Under the pieces are notes generated by a model. It made no database searches. It was not told where the DNA came from and worked only from the letters and a program-made list of their open reading frames with translations. A stretch of DNA of 64,000 nucleotides from Paulinella micropora. Lineage: Eukaryota; Cercozoa; Imbricatea; Euglyphida; Paulinellidae. The DNA lies in NCBI GenBank assembly GCA_019918135.1, contig WBZZ01005231.1, positions 295,001 to 359,000 of the forward strand, written 5' to 3'. This document shows, piece by piece, positions 61,032 through 64,000 of this stretch (position 1 is the stretch's first letter; every line of letters starts with the position of its first letter). The translations under genes and the position numbers were made by a program.

Positions 61032-64000
61032 GTATTTAGTCAGATCGGCCTCTACATGTTTTTACATAGTTATTAACGTTGTAATGTACTACAAATACAC
61101 CTAGTCAATTTACCGGTAATTTGGATAGTCTTAGTCATAGGCAGGTTCATAGGCCGGACAGTTATTAATACCTTTATTACTGACAAGGACACTCAAGTTT
61201 CTAGAGTATTCGCGAATCATAGTCTGGAATGCCTAGAATCAAATGAGTATTACCATTCTGTAAAGGTCACCAAATTTTGTGTGACCCAAAGTCATTAAAA
61301 GTCTTTTCTTCGGTTATTCTTTACCCTTAGCGGGGTAGCTTCCCTAAACTCTGCGTTTGAGTGATAGATTACTTTGGTTATGAGCCTTGTCAAGGAGGCA
61401 AGCGTGCCAAAGCACGTATTGAGTCAAGTGCCCATATTCGAGGGCAACGACCAAAGCTTTTGGCCTTGGTCAAGCAAGTTTCAGAAGCACATGCAGGGGA
61501 TATCTGTCCACGTGGCAGAGATGGTATCTGTTGCATTAGCCGACCCAGCTAAAGCCAAAAGGGATTTTCCTTACGACGAAGCAAGGGCTAAGACGGCAGA
61601 AGACTTAGAAGAGCCCGACACGCCCATAAGTGATAGTGAGGAACACCTCTCAGAGAGGAAGACAGAGACCCCAGACAAAGAAAGAAGATATCAAACAGTC
61701 AGAAGGTTGGGATAAAATGACAGCAGAACAAAAGGGAAAGAGAAAGAAGCAAGGAAAAAGAAAAGACAAAGTATGAAACAACACACAAGAAGAAAGACAG
61801 CTATCCGCAAAAAGAAAAAATATTATGAAAGGATGAAAACTTTGCAGTTATGTCTGTCTGTGGCTTTTTCCAAAGACAATGTATCTAATTTCCTGCGAAC
61901 ACAGAAGACGAAAGGACCCATTGAAGAGTTGATAGTAGTAAGAGATCAATGGGGAGGCATTTCCGGAGCAGGTAGGTACATGTTAGAGGAAGAGTTTGAG
62001 AGAACGAGACCAAGGGCAGGTCAGAGGTATGTAGACTGGCTAAATTAATTTCTCGCAAAAAAAATCCAGCTTGAAAGTTTACGTGGGGCGCCATTTTCCG
62101 ATGAGGAAGCAAAGAGAAAGCTATTTAAGAAATTGCGCTACCATCCAGCTTTCGGGGATAAATTTCAGGTGGACCACTATGATCTCCCGGCCAGACTAAG
62201 ACCAAATTTCTCGGAACTATGCGAAGCATCTAGGGAAAGATGGTTAATGTGGGAAGAAAAAGAAAGACGTAACAATTTCCGTGAGAGAAAAACTCAAATT
62301 CGCAAAGACAACAACAAGAAATCTCGGGATGGCAAGCAGCGGCAAGAGACCAATCTCCTGGTGGATAATAAAGGGAAAAGGGGACACAATAAACCGGGAC
62401 CAAAGACAGCTCCAAACTGGACGCTCAAAGTCACGTGTTTCGGATGTGATGCCAAAGGCCATACCATGAGATATTGTCCGGTGATTTCGGAAAAGTTCCG
62501 CAAAGAAGGAAAATCAAAACGGAATCAAACGGAAGACAAAGGCACGGAACAAGAAAAGAACGAACAAAAGAACAATTACAAAAACAAAAAGAAACCCTTT
62601 CATAAGAAAAAGAAAGCACTCACTTTGATAACAACCTGCAACGACAAAAACGAAGACGAACAAAGTGACTCTGATACAAACGTTGCTTTAATCCATATGG
62701 GGAACACTTATGATAAGAGCGATGATGATGAGAAAGAAAGAGAAAGAGATGACGAGCAACCAAGCTCACCTCATCACAAATCTACAAGTCCCCAAGCCCT
62801 TTTGAACGATACAAAGACTACACCTAGGGTAGGGAATAGACATAGTGAGAGTGGAGAAGGACGGGAAGTGCGGTTAGTATCGGCCACCCTACGAGGTCCC
62901 TCCTCACTACGGGGAGAAGGCAAGGAAGAGCGGTTAGTATCCGCCACCCCACGATGTTCCCCAGTCACCCCTAACCCTAACGAAACTCCTTTGAGGCTTG
63001 AGAGTTCTTACGGAGTCACGCCTGACACAAAATGTGCCGGAATAAACAGACGCAAAAAACCGTGTAATGTTTCCGTTGAAAAATCAAAAGGAAAAGGAAT
63101 ATACGCAAATCACGCGAAACGATTATCTTATGCGAGGTACTGCGGATATCACGCCACACAAGACCCAGATTATCCGGAGTTGGATTTGTCGGTAAGTCCC
63201 GTGTTGCGTCCCCCCAAATCTCCTTACTACCCAGACGAACGAGGTCTTAAAGCTGCGGCATTGGAAAAGTCTCATAAAATTACGCAAAGACTCGTTTTCG
63301 GGGAATTTGAAACTTTACGTGACACCAAAATTTCCACAAGTCCACAAGTCTCGCAAAATATTCCGCAACAACCACGCAAACATAATCCATTTTCTAGTCA
63401 GCGGACCGGCCAGAGCAGAGAAGGGAGAGAAGAGAGTGGAGTGGATGAGGGAGAGCAACGACTTGGACCCACTTCTGTCAACAAGTTTGGCAACCAAATA
63501 GGTCCCACCTCACAACAACTCCAAATCTCTAGCTCTAGACCAATCACAGCACTCCCACCAACACAGACAACAAACACGCAACCCATCAACCCTCCCGTCA
63601 TAACCTTCAAAGATATAAATGAAATAGCTAAAACATTGATGAATGAGTGCGTGAGGGGAATGAATGGAGAAGTGATGCGTGTCGTGAGTGGCGAGCTAGA
63701 GAGAGATGACTTTTTGACTGACATAGTAAGAGCAATAGAAGGAGTGTACTTGGAGAGAGCAGTCAGACAGAGTCCCATCACTACACCTCCACAACTCACA
63801 GAAGAGGGACAAGGTGAGGGTAGAGGAGTTTCTGAGGGTGAACTAGAAACAGAGACAGAGACAGAAGGAGAGACAGAGCATGTACTGATACATGTGAGAA
63901 AAAGAGTGATGAAAAAGAGAGACATGACAGTACAGGATAGTGGAGCAAGCACAGACATATCATGCAGAGAAGACAGATTGACGGATGTCGATGAGATAGA
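61032..64000 (+). mobile_element. Second copia element, plus strand, partial
   Basis: GGTTATGAGCCTTG at 61376-61389 is a likely primer-binding site, so its 5' LTR probably ends near 61375; the LTR start is not resolved. The gag start (ATG 61380) reads VPIFEGNDQSFWPWSSKF; a zinc knuckle CFGCDAKGHTMRYC lies at about 62432-62475; a protease site QDSGASTDIS lies at about 63933-63962. Frames are broken in several places. A 58-bp tandem repeat (about 62868-62960) lies in the linker. The element continues past the window end. Confidence 0.75.

Overview
The window is nuclear DNA of a eukaryote, most likely a protist. The host cannot be identified from the sequence. Spliceosomal introns, long microsatellites and Ty1/copia retrotransposons argue against a bacterial or free-virus contig. 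Inside it lies a GC-rich block (about 0.65-36.2 kb) that reads as an almost complete, apparently integrated (endogenous) dsDNA virus of the double-jelly-roll capsid lineage (Varidnaviria). It is bounded by divergent terminal inverted repeats (TIRs; about 655-875 and 35,885-36,145).

Virus block. Replication and nucleotide genes: a PolA-like palm fused to a herpes-origin-binding-type SF2 helicase (933-4779), class I ribonucleotide reductase large (5295-7559) and small (30539-31516) subunits, a putative ssDNA-binding protein (7560-8297), a PCNA-like clamp (8449-9428), a RuvC-like resolvase (about 26.6-27.2 kb) and a tyrosine recombinase with telomere-resolvase-like features (10899-13067). Transcription: VLTF2-like and VLTF3-like late factors, facing away from each other. 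Morphogenesis: A32-type packaging ATPase, major capsid protein, penton protein, several small membrane virion proteins, a surface protein and an 872-aa fibre. I see no PolB and no RNA polymerase. This is a nucleocytovirus-like morphogenesis and transcription toolkit in about 35 kb, comparable in size to mriyaviruses or Polinton-like viruses; I cannot assign it further without phylogeny. At least two genes, probably four, contain spliceosomal introns of only 54-56 nt. Two recurrent promoter-like motifs are visible. Many genes carry single-nucleotide frameshifts, clustered at 17.8-27.2 kb and worst in the capsid gene, while other long genes are intact.

Right flank (36.2-46.4 kb). Outside the right TIR are a broken unrecognised gene (36.3-37.2 kb), arrays of G and C homopolymers that mirror an array left of the left TIR, a cysteine-peptidase-like gene (38443-39801, minus), AT-rich microsatellites, a multi-exon broken DNA methyltransferase gene (41.6-43.95 kb, minus) and exons of another spliced gene (44.2-46.4 kb, plus). 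Introns of these last two genes carry a recurrent palindrome.

Repeats and retroelements (46.4-64 kb). CT, ACT and 20-bp satellite arrays are followed by AT-rich noncoding DNA. Then comes a complete but degenerate copia element on the minus strand (49248-61031, 5-bp target duplication GTATT). It contains a 1,889-bp tandem duplication and an inverted RNase H segment. A second copia element on the plus strand starts near 61.0 kb and runs off the window.
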